DNA of 64,000 nucleotides from Teredinibacter sp. KSP-S5-2 (GTDB lineage: Bacteria > Pseudomonadota > Gammaproteobacteria > Pseudomonadales > Cellvibrionaceae). The stretch's first letter is position 1, and each line of letters starts with the position of its first letter. A model generated the notes under the pieces. That model was given only the letters and a program-made list of their open reading frames with translations. It did not search any database and was not told the origin of the DNA. The stretch spans positions 4,741,001 to 4,805,000 of the forward strand of contig NZ_CP120416.1 in NCBI RefSeq assembly GCF_032773895.1. Reading direction: 5' to 3'. The position numbers and the translations under genes were made by a program. Shown here in pieces: positions 1 to 6,972 of this stretch.

Positions 1-290
1 CGCATTGGCGAAATCGAGGTGAGTTTGCCTCTGGCCGGGAAGCTATACAAAAGTTGCTGGAGCGCAAGTGGACAAGAGAATTGGACTATCGTTTACGCAA
101 GCAACTCTTTACTTTTTCCGGCAACAAAATTGCAGTCAATTTCCAGTATGAATATCGTGACGACAGTGGGCAGTGGTATCGCGCATACGGTAATGAACAC
201 TGGCAATTTGATGAGCAAGGTTTAATGGAAGTGCGTGAAGCCAGTATTAACGAAATTCCAATTCAACACAGCGAAAGAGAAATTTTTTAG
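1..290 (+). CDS. DUF1348 / NTF2-like family protein, 5' end outside window
   Basis: The frame is open from base 3 to the TAG at 288-290, so the gene starts before the window. About 95 residues are visible and are rich in aromatic and charged residues. The segments [17 protein letters not shown] and ASINEIPI match the DUF1348 branch of the SnoaL/NTF2-like fold, small single-domain proteins of unproven function. The stop lies 31 bases before the GST gene on the same strand, which suggests one operon. DUF1348 genes are often found with oxidative or electrophile stress genes, consistent with the neighbours here. The in-frame TTG at 54 is probably internal, because the family match continues upstream of it. 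Confidence 0.8.
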   Translation, partial: HWRNRGEFASGREAIQKLLERKWTRELDYRLRKQLFTFSGNKIAVNFQYEYRDDSGQWYRAYGNEHWQFDEQGLMEVREASINEIPIQHSEREIF

Positions 291-321
291 ATTCAATCTC
301 TAACTACAAGGAACAAATACG

Positions 322-945
322 ATGTCAGCAATAAAATTATATCGCCACCCTTTATCCGGTCACTCTCACCGGGTTGAAGTTTTTTTATCGTTATTAGATG
401 TAGATTTTGAGTTGGTCAATGTCGACCTGAAGAATGGTGAGCATAAGCAGCCACAGTTTTTGCAAAAAAATATATTTGGCCAGGTGCCTGTTCTGGAAGA
501 TGGTGATATCACGTTAAGTGATTCCAACGCTATTCTTCTATATCTTGCTAATAAGTATGACAAAAATAAAACCTGGTATCCCGACAATATTATTGTTGCC
601 GCCGAGATCCAGCGTTTTCTTTCTGTGGCAGCGGGTCGTGTCGCATTTGGCCCGGCCGCTGCAAGGTTGATAAACGTGTTTGGTGCCGGCTTGGATGCCG
701 ATTTTGCAATTACCACTTCTCATGCACTGTTTGCGGTTTTAGAACAGCATTTGGCAGGCAAGGATTGGTTGGTATCAGATCATCCCACTATTGCAGACGT
801 GGCCAACTATACTTACATTGCCCACGCGCCTGAAGGTAGCGTATCTCTTGACGATTACCCCAATATAAAAAACTGGTTGCATCGATTTGAACAACTTCCA
901 GGTTTTGTCCCTATGCAGTCTACCCCTGTTGGACTTTGTGCATAA
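322..945 (+). CDS. Glutathione S-transferase
   Basis: A soluble 207-residue protein of normal GST length. Residues 1-80 form the thioredoxin-like half: an N-terminal LYRHPLSGHSHRV segment, the cis-proline motif GQVPVL at 53-58, and the glutathione-binding SDSNA at 66-70. The rest is the all-helical C-terminal domain. The family conjugates glutathione to electrophiles or reduces them; the substrate cannot be told from sequence. An AAGGA ribosome site lies about 9 bases before the ATG. The gene sits between a DUF1348 gene and a flavin/iron-sulphur oxidoreductase, 44 bases before the latter's chosen start, so co-transcription in a xenobiotic-response operon is likely. Confidence 0.92.
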   Translation: MSAIKLYRHPLSGHSHRVEVFLSLLDVDFELVNVDLKNGEHKQPQFLQKNIFGQVPVLEDGDITLSDSNAILLYLANKYDKNKTWYPDNIIVAAEIQRFLSVAAGRVAFGPAAARLINVFGAGLDADFAITTSHALFAVLEQHLAGKDWLVSDHPTIADVANYTYIAHAPEGSVSLDDYPNIKNWLHRFEQLPGFVPMQSTPVGLCA

Positions 946-989
946 AAGTAAGGCTACCTTCGGGTAGCCGAAACGAAAGAGCATCTGAA

Positions 990-3062
990 ATGGAAAAATA
1001 CGAGTCTCCCGAATCACCCTTTCATGATGGGGAAAAGCAAGTTCAGCAAATAGTTGGCGTGCGGGAGAAAATGGAGCCTTTGGGTCGCCGGTATATTCGA
1101 AAATACATGCCCGAACAACACCAACGTTTTTATCAAAATCTACCTTACGTTTTTATTGGGTATGTTGATGACGATGGTTGGCCTAGAGCAACTATCGTAA
1201 CAGGAAAACCGGGATTTATACGCGCTCTTAATGATCATCAATTGTCTATTAATGGTGAGATGATTTATGACGATCCAGCTCGGAAACTTATTAGAAGCGG
1301 GTTGAAAGTGGGCATGTTGGGTATTGAACTGCATACCCGAAGACGAAACCGATTAAACGGTGAAGTTGTGGATGGGAATTTCTCAAGGTTTACGGTTAAT
1401 GTTGATCAGACATTTGGTAACTGCCCGCAGTATATTCAAAAGCGGGAGTTGATAAAAACAGTCAGTATTAAACCAGAGAAAAAGGAATTTTTCCGTTTTT
1501 CTGAAAAAGAGAAATTGTTTTTGGAGCAGTGTGACACTTTTTTTGTTGCGAGTTCTACTGGTGATAGTAATGATATAAATCAGGGGGTAGATATTTCTCA
1601 TCGTGGAGGCAAGCCCGGTTTTATTCGAATTAACTCTGATCGTTCTATCACCGTGCCAGACTATCCAGGTAATCTTCTCTTTAATACTTTGGGAAACTTT
1701 TTAGTGAACCCTAAAGCGGGGTTGTTATTTGTCGACTTTGAATCCGGGGGTCTTATGAGTTTGATAGGTAAGGTTCGGCTGGATTTTGATTCAAGTGATA
1801 GAGAGTTTTTTCGTAGTGCGGAACGACTGTGGCATTTTGACTTAGAGTTTGGTCATTATATTAAATATGCTCTGCCATATCGTTGGCACTTGGAGGAATA
1901 TTCGCCAAATTCACTCTTGGCTGGTAATTGGGACGAGGCAGCTGCCCGCCGGAAATTAATGGAAGAAAAAAAACAGTGGTTTTCTGTTCAAGTTAAAAAA
2001 ATTGAGCTGGAAGCTAACAATATAAAGTCGTTTTACCTATTTCCAGATGTGAAGAGTTTATTGCCGGATTTTCTTCCTGGACAATTTGTTACCGTAAAGC
2101 ATTCAATTGATGGTCGTGAGTTTAGTCGGAATTACACTATATCTAATGCTCCAAACGAAGGTTATTATCGAATCAGTGTTAAAGCTGAGTACGCGACAGA
2201 TGATAATCACCCAGACGGTATTTTTTCGACGTTTCTGCATGAGCAGGTAGATATTGGTCAGCGTTTTTTGGTTAGTCAGCCCTCCGGCGAATTTGTATTG
2301 GATTGTTCGAGTCCAAAGCCGGCTGTACTCATTGCCGGCGGGATTGGTATTACGCCTATGATGGCGATGATTCGTCATGCGGTAAGCGAGTTGGTACGTA
2401 CCCGTTATATTCGTCCAATTACTCTTATTGCGTTGGCTAAGACGGATAGTGATCGAGCCTTTTTTGATGAACTGAAAGACCTGGTTGCGTGTTCTGACTC
2501 CGCGATTCATGTCCTATCGGGTTTAACTCAAGAGATCAGTCTCCATGCTAAGCGGCAAGTCGATTTTATTGGCCGAATTAACTCGCATTTATTGCGAAGT
2601 GTGTTTGGCGATGAACTGGAGAGCAGCGAATTTTTTCTCTGTGGCCCCTCGGGTTTCATGCAAAGTGTGTACGACGACTTATCAAGCTTAGGTGTAGCGG
2701 ATGAGCATATTTATGCTGAGGCGTTTGGTCCTGCGTCGTTAACGAGAAACAGTGAAAAAATGGGGCTCGAAACAGAAGATCAATTTGCGGATCAGGCGGT
2801 GGTTGAGCTGATAGCTTCGGGTGGTGAGCTGCACTGGCGTAAAGGCGATGGCAGTTTATTGGAGTTTCTTGAGACCCAAGGATTGACGCCAAATTATGGC
2901 TGCCGTCATGGCAATTGTGGAAGTTGTCGCGTTGAGCTTCGTGGTGGGGAGGTGGCTTATACGCATATGCCAACAGCGGCTTTAGGACAGGGTGAGGTGC
3001 TTTTGTGCTGCGCTATGCCGGCCGCAGCTGAAGGTGTACCCGTAATTCGTCTAAATATTTAA
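990..3062 (+). CDS. Flavin-nucleotide-binding / FNR-type / 2Fe-2S ferredoxin fusion oxidoreductase
   Basis: A 690-residue fusion with three parts. Residues 1 to about 320 resemble the pyridoxamine-phosphate-oxidase-like flavin-binding fold. From about 335 to 590 is a ferredoxin-NADP reductase module with the FAD motif RNYTIS near 378 and the nucleotide motif AGGIGITPM near 450. The C-terminal 90 residues are a plant-type 2Fe-2S domain with cysteines spaced C-x4-C-x2-C near 637-645 and the last in LLCC near 672. Electrons should pass from NAD(P)H through FAD to the cluster; the acceptor is unknown. I chose the ATG at 990 because the open frame before it holds only 18 unlikely codons from a TTG that overlaps the GST gene. 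Confidence 0.85.
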   Translation: MEKYESPESPFHDGEKQVQQIVGVREKMEPLGRRYIRKYMPEQHQRFYQNLPYVFIGYVDDDGWPRATIVTGKPGFIRALNDHQLSINGEMIYDDPARKLIRSGLKVGMLGIELHTRRRNRLNGEVVDGNFSRFTVNVDQTFGNCPQYIQKRELIKTVSIKPEKKEFFRFSEKEKLFLEQCDTFFVASSTGDSNDINQGVDISHRGGKPGFIRINSDRSITVPDYPGNLLFNTLGNFLVNPKAGLLFVDFESGGLMSLIGKVRLDFDSSDREFFRSAERLWHFDLEFGHYIKYALPYRWHLEEYSPNSLLAGNWDEAAARRKLMEEKKQWFSVQVKKIELEANNIKSFYLFPDVKSLLPDFLPGQFVTVKHSIDGREFSRNYTISNAPNEGYYRISVKAEYATDDNHPDGIFSTFLHEQVDIGQRFLVSQPSGEFVLDCSSPKPAVLIAGGIGITPMMAMIRHAVSELVRTRYIRPITLIALAKTDSDRAFFDELKDLVACSDSAIHVLSGLTQEISLHAKRQVDFIGRINSHLLRSVFGDELESSEFFLCGPSGFMQSVYDDLSSLGVADEHIYAEAFGPASLTRNSEKMGLETEDQFADQAVVELIASGGELHWRKGDGSLLEFLETQGLTPNYGCRHGNCGSCRVELRGGEVAYTHMPTAALGQGEVLLCCAMPAAAEGVPVIRLNI

Positions 3063-3081
3063 TGGCATTTGGTTGAAAAAC

Positions 3082-3098
3082 AAGACGACCGGTCATAT
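3082..3098. promoter_or_regulatory. Operator-like dyad in front of the tetR-family gene
   Basis: A 17-base element, AAGACGACCGGTCATAT, with the perfect 8-base palindrome GACCGGTC at 3087-3094. The same 17 bases recur at 3801-3817 in front of the lpxR-like gene. It lies between the stop of the oxidoreductase and the ATG at 3108, only 9 bases from the start codon. TetR regulators commonly bind such dyads near their own start, so this is a probable autoregulatory site. Binding is inferred, not shown. Confidence 0.6.
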
Positions 3099-3107
3099 GT
3101 TTAAGAT

Positions 3108-3692
3108 ATGAATAAAAGGCAATCCAAAAAAGAGCATCTTCTTGCGTCCGGTATGGAGGTAATGAAGCTGCGTGGTTATCAGGGAACCAGCGTCAAAGAT
3201 ATCGTTGATGTTGCCGGTGTGCCTAAGGGGTCCTTTTATAATTACTTTGCAAGCAAGGAAGCGTTTGTGCTGGAAGCAATCGAGAAGGCGGCGAGCAGCA
3301 GTTACGCAAATGCGGAGAAGACGTTGTTAAACACAGCCAAGCCACCGTTGGAGCGTATAGTTGATTTCTTCCAAAGTGGCATCGATCAGGCTTGTGATTC
3401 GGAGTTTAAGCATGGTTGTTTTCTGGGGAATCTTACTCAGGAGATGTCTGACACTTCGGATCCTATCCGGCTCAAGCTTAAAGCGGCGCTAAACAGGGTC
3501 ACAGCTCTGATCGCGGAAGTAGTTGAGGAAGTGCATCCTAAGCAGGAGGGTGATGCATCGGAGCTTCAACCTTTTATCGTCGCTGAGTTTTTGTTTAATG
3601 CCTGGGAAGGTGCGTTAATGCGTGCTAAGGCTACCAAGAATAGGGAGCCTTTTGACGCTTTTCTGACTATGACTCGATATATACTAAAGTAG
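3108..3692 (+). CDS. TetR-family regulator, NemR-like
   Basis: A 194-residue TetR-type repressor. The N-terminal helix-turn-helix spans about residues 8-55, with VKDIVDVAGVPKGSFYNYF typical of the family. The ligand domain carries KHGCFLGNL with Cys104, which aligns by eye with the segment of E. coli NemR that holds its electrophile- and HOCl-sensing cysteine; Cys96 is a second candidate. NemR controls detoxification enzymes, which fits the GST and oxidoreductase upstream. Operator-like GACCGGTC dyads lie directly before this gene and twice before the following lpxR-like gene. The sensing role is inferred from these features; overall identity to NemR is modest. Confidence 0.82.
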   Translation: MNKRQSKKEHLLASGMEVMKLRGYQGTSVKDIVDVAGVPKGSFYNYFASKEAFVLEAIEKAASSSYANAEKTLLNTAKPPLERIVDFFQSGIDQACDSEFKHGCFLGNLTQEMSDTSDPIRLKLKAALNRVTALIAEVVEEVHPKQEGDASELQPFIVAEFLFNAWEGALMRAKATKNREPFDAFLTMTRYILK

Positions 3693-3772
3693 TCGGTCAT
3701 ACATCCCTCTTATAACAATTCTAAAAAACACTAACAAAAAAAACACAGAGACATTTTGATCATCCCGAAACA

Positions 3773-3788
3773 TACCGACCGGTCTGTA
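3773..3788. promoter_or_regulatory. Second operator-like dyad upstream of lpxR-like gene
   Basis: TACCGACCGGTCTGTA contains the same GACCGGTC core at 3777-3784 with matching outer TAC/GTA arms. It sits 29 bases (centre to centre) before the next copy of the element. Two copies upstream of one gene suggest cooperative or stronger control of the deacylase gene. A half-site, CGGTCATAC, also occurs at 3694-3702 just after the regulator's stop. Confidence 0.5.
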
Positions 3789-3800
3789 TTCTGGAAAAGT

Positions 3801-3817
3801 AAGACGACCGGTCATAT
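3801..3817. promoter_or_regulatory. Operator-like dyad in front of lpxR-like gene
   Basis: An exact copy of the 17-base element at 3082-3098, with core GACCGGTC at 3806-3813, ending 13 bases before the ATG at 3831. The exact match across 17 bases at two gene starts is the main evidence that the NemR-like protein controls both genes. Confidence 0.6.
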
Positions 3818-3830
3818 ATAAGAGGCGCTT

Positions 3831-4925
3831 ATGGAGTACGTAACAAAAGCCTTGGTGTTGTTTATCGGTTTGTTTGTAGTGGGCATACAAGCCGTTCCGT
3901 TAAAGGCAAATGAATTTACACAGTCGGTATTTGATGTGAACGAAAAGTTGGGGCTCAACCTGTTGAATCTGGGTGGTTCGACCAAAGAGTTCGAACGTTG
4001 GTCGTTTAGTTTTGAGAATGATTTTTTGGTGCCAGGAGGTAAAGATCAGGATTACACCTACGGTTTTAGCGGCAGTTATGTTGGAACCGATCTGAAAGAT
4101 AATTTCTTTACCCGGTCAAGAAAACTTGGTGATGAGTTGCTGGGTATCGAAAGCAATCTCATACAGCGTCGCTCCATGGAGGTAGGCTTATATGCATTTA
4201 CTCCAGCCGAGCCGAGAGAAGAAGTTAAGGATGCTCAGGATCGTCCTTTTGCGAGTCTGGTTTATGTTTCCACGGGTGCGGATCGGGTGAGTCCGCGTAA
4301 TAAAACGGTGTTGCGTTCTCAACTAACGTTTGGGGTGTTGGGGTTAAATATTGCTGCGGAACTTCAGAGCATGACACACCAGCTGCTTGACAGTGCAGAG
4401 GAGGTTGGCTGGAATCGGCAAATTTCCGATGGTGGAGAGCCTACGTTTCGTTACAGCTTGTCGAAACAACAGTTGTTAGGGGAGTTGGGAAACAACTACG
4501 AATTGAAGCATACGCGTTCGATTTCCCTTGGCTACATCACCGAGGCTAGCTGGGGGTTAAGTTTTCGTGCCGGAGATATTCAATCCGCCTGGTATGGGTT
4601 TAGCCCGGAGGTGGCAACTTATGCGGAAAGCAGTGTGAAAACGCAAAAAGAATACCGGGAATCCTATTTTTGGGCGGGTGTTGCTGTTAAAGCGCGAGCC
4701 TATAACGCCTTTTTACAGGGGCAGTTTAAACATTCACCAGTCACTTTCGATTCGGATGAATTAAATCATTTTCTTGTGGAGGCGTGGTTGGGTTATACCC
4801 ACGGTTTTAAAAACGGCTTTTATTTTAGTTATGGTTTGCGTGGTCATTCTTCAGAAGTTCGCCACGGTGTAGCGAATCGAAGTGTTGTTTGGGGAGGCTT
4901 GATGATCGGTAAACGAATTCATTAA
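3831..4925 (+). CDS. LpxR-type outer-membrane lipid A deacylase (DUF2219)
   Basis: A 364-residue protein with an N-terminal signal peptide (about residues 1-26, hydrophobic ALVLFIGLFVVGI) followed by beta-barrel-like alternating sequence. LpxR removes the 3'-acyloxyacyl group from lipid A at the outer membrane. Residues in line with its active site are visible: Asn63-Asp64 in FENDF, Thr76 in DQDYTYG, His183 in MTHQL, then GWNRQ. It is longer than Salmonella LpxR (about 320). An AGAGG site precedes the ATG. Two operator-like dyads upstream suggest control by the neighbouring NemR-like regulator, which would link lipid A remodelling to electrophile stress. The enzyme assignment is by family; activity is not proven. 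Confidence 0.8.
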   Translation: MEYVTKALVLFIGLFVVGIQAVPLKANEFTQSVFDVNEKLGLNLLNLGGSTKEFERWSFSFENDFLVPGGKDQDYTYGFSGSYVGTDLKDNFFTRSRKLGDELLGIESNLIQRRSMEVGLYAFTPAEPREEVKDAQDRPFASLVYVSTGADRVSPRNKTVLRSQLTFGVLGLNIAAELQSMTHQLLDSAEEVGWNRQISDGGEPTFRYSLSKQQLLGELGNNYELKHTRSISLGYITEASWGLSFRAGDIQSAWYGFSPEVATYAESSVKTQKEYRESYFWAGVAVKARAYNAFLQGQFKHSPVTFDSDELNHFLVEAWLGYTHGFKNGFYFSYGLRGHSSEVRHGVANRSVVWGGLMIGKRIH

Positions 4926-4954
4926 TCTCTTAACTGGTAAGTAAGAGAACCTTG

Positions 4955-4984
4955 GCAGAGCGTTTTATACGCTCTGCTTTTTTT
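4955..4984 (+). terminator. Intrinsic terminator after lpxR-like gene
   Basis: Perfect 8-base stem GCAGAGCG / CGCTCTGC (4955-4962 with 4970-4977), 7-base loop, then a run of seven T (4978-4984). It separates this gene from the convergent yicC. Confidence 0.88.
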
Positions 4985-4988
4985 ATAG

Positions 4989-5855
4989 TTACTCGATGTT
5001 TTGAATTTGTTCGCGCATTTGTTCAATCAACACTTTCAAGTCCACGGCAATTTGCGTTGTATCTGTACTGATGGATTTGGAGGAAAGTGTATTCGCTTCC
5101 CGGTTTAGCTCCTGCATAAGAAAATCGAGTCGTCTGCCAACCGGTTCTTTTTTCTTTAGTGTTCGTGCAACTTCGGCAACATGGGTTTCCAGTCTGTCCA
5201 GTTCCTCGGCTACGTCGGCTTTTTGGGCGATGATTACCAATTCTTGAGCAAGACGATCCGGGTCGACATCGACTTCAATACTGGCTAACTTGGTTTGCAG
5301 TTTTTGCTGATTATGTTCGAGGATTTCCGGTAATGCCTTTTTCACCAGAGCGACATTTTCGGTAATGCCTTGCAGTTTTTGTTCAATAATTTTGACCAGT
5401 TCCTGCCCTTCTCTGCCTCTGTTTTCGATCAGCTGTTCGAGAGCTTCGGAAAACAGTGTTTCTGCGGCTTCAGCCAGGACTTCTGGTGGAATTTCAGCCG
5501 CCTGAATCACGCCAGGCCAGCGAAGTACCTCAAGAGGATTGAGTTGGGCTGGGTTGCTGATTTTGGTGCTGACCTGCTCTGCAAGATGAACGATTTCATT
5601 GCAATATGCCTGGTTCAGTTCAATATCGGTACATTCCGCTGTCTCGGTCTTCAGGTAGATATTGATTTCCAACTTGCCTCTGGCTAGCTTTTTACGCAGA
5701 GCTTCCCGGAAAATGGGTTCAACCCGCCGTAATACTTCCGGCATTCGAAATGAAGGTTCAAGGTAGCGATGGTTGACACTGCGAATTTCACATGAAAGCG
5801 TGCCCCAGGGATATTGCTCTTCCCGCCGAGCAAAGCCTGTCATACTGCGAGACAT
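4989..5855 (-). CDS. yicC: YicC/YloC family endoribonuclease
   Basis: 288 residues from the chosen ATG, which gives the family's characteristic start MSRSMTGFARRE. The longer frame upstream adds 15 hydrophobic residues that do not fit the family. The N-terminal YicC domain covers about residues 4-155, and the C-terminal DUF1732 domain carries EPVGRRLDFLMQELNREANT, the conserved helical signature. E. coli YicC is reported as an endoribonuclease involved in decay of the small RNA RyhB. The gene diverges from rph, an arrangement found in many gammaproteobacteria, with a shared region of about 110 bases between the starts. Confidence 0.93.
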   Translation of the reverse strand: MSRSMTGFARREEQYPWGTLSCEIRSVNHRYLEPSFRMPEVLRRVEPIFREALRKKLARGKLEINIYLKTETAECTDIELNQAYCNEIVHLAEQVSTKISNPAQLNPLEVLRWPGVIQAAEIPPEVLAEAAETLFSEALEQLIENRGREGQELVKIIEQKLQGITENVALVKKALPEILEHNQQKLQTKLASIEVDVDPDRLAQELVIIAQKADVAEELDRLETHVAEVARTLKKKEPVGRRLDFLMQELNREANTLSSKSISTDTTQIAVDLKVLIEQMREQIQNIE

Positions 5856-5966
5856 GGAGTGTTTCCTATAAAAGGTACATAAGAGGAGCAATACTAACAC
5901 AGTGATGGTTTTTCTAATCCCTACCCTTATATAATCCTTGCAAATTTATTGATTTAAGAGGCTCCC

Positions 5967-6689
5967 ATGCAACGTCCAAGTGGAAGAGCGGCAGATCAGC
6001 TGCGCGATGTATCCATTACCCGAAACTTTACTCGACATGCCGAAGGCTCAGTGCTGGTTTGCTTTGGTGATACCAAAGTTATTTGTACTGCGTCGGTGGA
6101 AGAAGGCGTTCCTCGTTTTCTCAAAGGTGAAGAGCAGGGATGGGTCACGGCGGAGTACGGGATGTTGCCACGTTCGACTGGAACCAGAATGGGGCGTGAA
6201 GCTGCGCGAGGTAAGCAAGGTGGCAGAACGGTTGAAATTCAACGTTTGATTGGTCGCTCACTGCGTGCTGCGGTAGATTTAAAGGCCCTTGGGGAATACA
6301 CCATCACTATCGATTGTGATGTCATTCAGGCAGACGGAGGGACACGAACTGCATCTATTACAGGGGCTTGCGTCGCTTTGGCTGATGCGATTCGTTCTTT
6401 GCAGGTTGCGGGAAAGGTTTCTACTGGTCCGATAATGAAGATGGTCGCGTCTGTTTCTGTAGGCATTTATGAAGGCGAAGCAGTGCTGGATTTGGATTAT
6501 CCGGAAGATTCCAGTGCCGAAACGGACATGAATTTCGTTATGACAGAAGAGGGCGGTTTAATCGAGATTCAAGGGACTGCAGAAAAAGCGCCCTTTTCTG
6601 AGGAAGAGTTTACCAAGATGTTTGCTCTTGCTAAGAAAGGTATTGCAGAGCTTGTGGAAACACAGCGAGCTGCATTGGACAAAGAATAG
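5967..6689 (+). CDS. rph: Ribonuclease PH
   Basis: 240 residues, close to E. coli RNase PH (238), collinear from [15 protein letters not shown] to the C-terminus. RNase PH is a phosphorolytic 3'-to-5' exoribonuclease that trims the 3' ends of tRNA precursors. It forms a ring-shaped hexamer. Visible features are [10 protein letters not shown] (the phosphate-binding arginine region), [18 protein letters not shown] and the acidic [22 protein letters not shown] ribosome site precedes the ATG. It diverges from yicC. Unlike the frameshifted rph of E. coli K-12, this copy appears full length. Confidence 0.97.
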   Translation: MQRPSGRAADQLRDVSITRNFTRHAEGSVLVCFGDTKVICTASVEEGVPRFLKGEEQGWVTAEYGMLPRSTGTRMGREAARGKQGGRTVEIQRLIGRSLRAAVDLKALGEYTITIDCDVIQADGGTRTASITGACVALADAIRSLQVAGKVSTGPIMKMVASVSVGIYEGEAVLDLDYPEDSSAETDMNFVMTEEGGLIEIQGTAEKAPFSEEEFTKMFALAKKGIAELVETQRAALDKE

Positions 6690-6841
6690 CGTGCGTACGG
6701 CATTTTCACGCTTTAAACGCATGACCGGACAGATAGTTTTGTATAGGTTAGTCTAATTATTCATCTCAATGGGTGTAATGCAGCCAACTTGTGCCGGCTT
6801 TTTCTGATTTTCACCGTTTCTACGCTATTCTAAGAGTTTAG

Positions 6842-6874
6842 TGTGAGTTGGGGTAAGCTCACATATTGCTCACA
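6842..6874. promoter_or_regulatory. Imperfect dyad upstream of NagP-like gene
   Basis: TGTGAG (6842-6847) faces CTCACA (6858-6863), which is repeated as a second CTCACA at 6869-6874, within the 283-base non-coding stretch before the permease. It may be a regulator site. The 10-base spacing does not fit the CRP consensus, and no regulator is encoded nearby. Confidence 0.25.
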
Positions 6875-6972
6875 GCCAGGGGGAGAGGCACTAAGGTGTC
6901 TCGCAAGCGGCGTGTTGGGGTGGTTTATTGCCGCTCTCAAATAAAGATTATAAAAACGTTCGGAGAAATATT

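Noticed and set aside
936-989. TTG-led 18-codon extension of the oxidoreductase
   Set aside because: It overlaps the GST stop, has no family match and the ATG at 990 follows directly.
6842-6863. CRP site upstream of the NagP-like gene
   Set aside because: The TGTGA and TCACA half-sites are 12 bases apart rather than 6, so it does not fit the CRP consensus.
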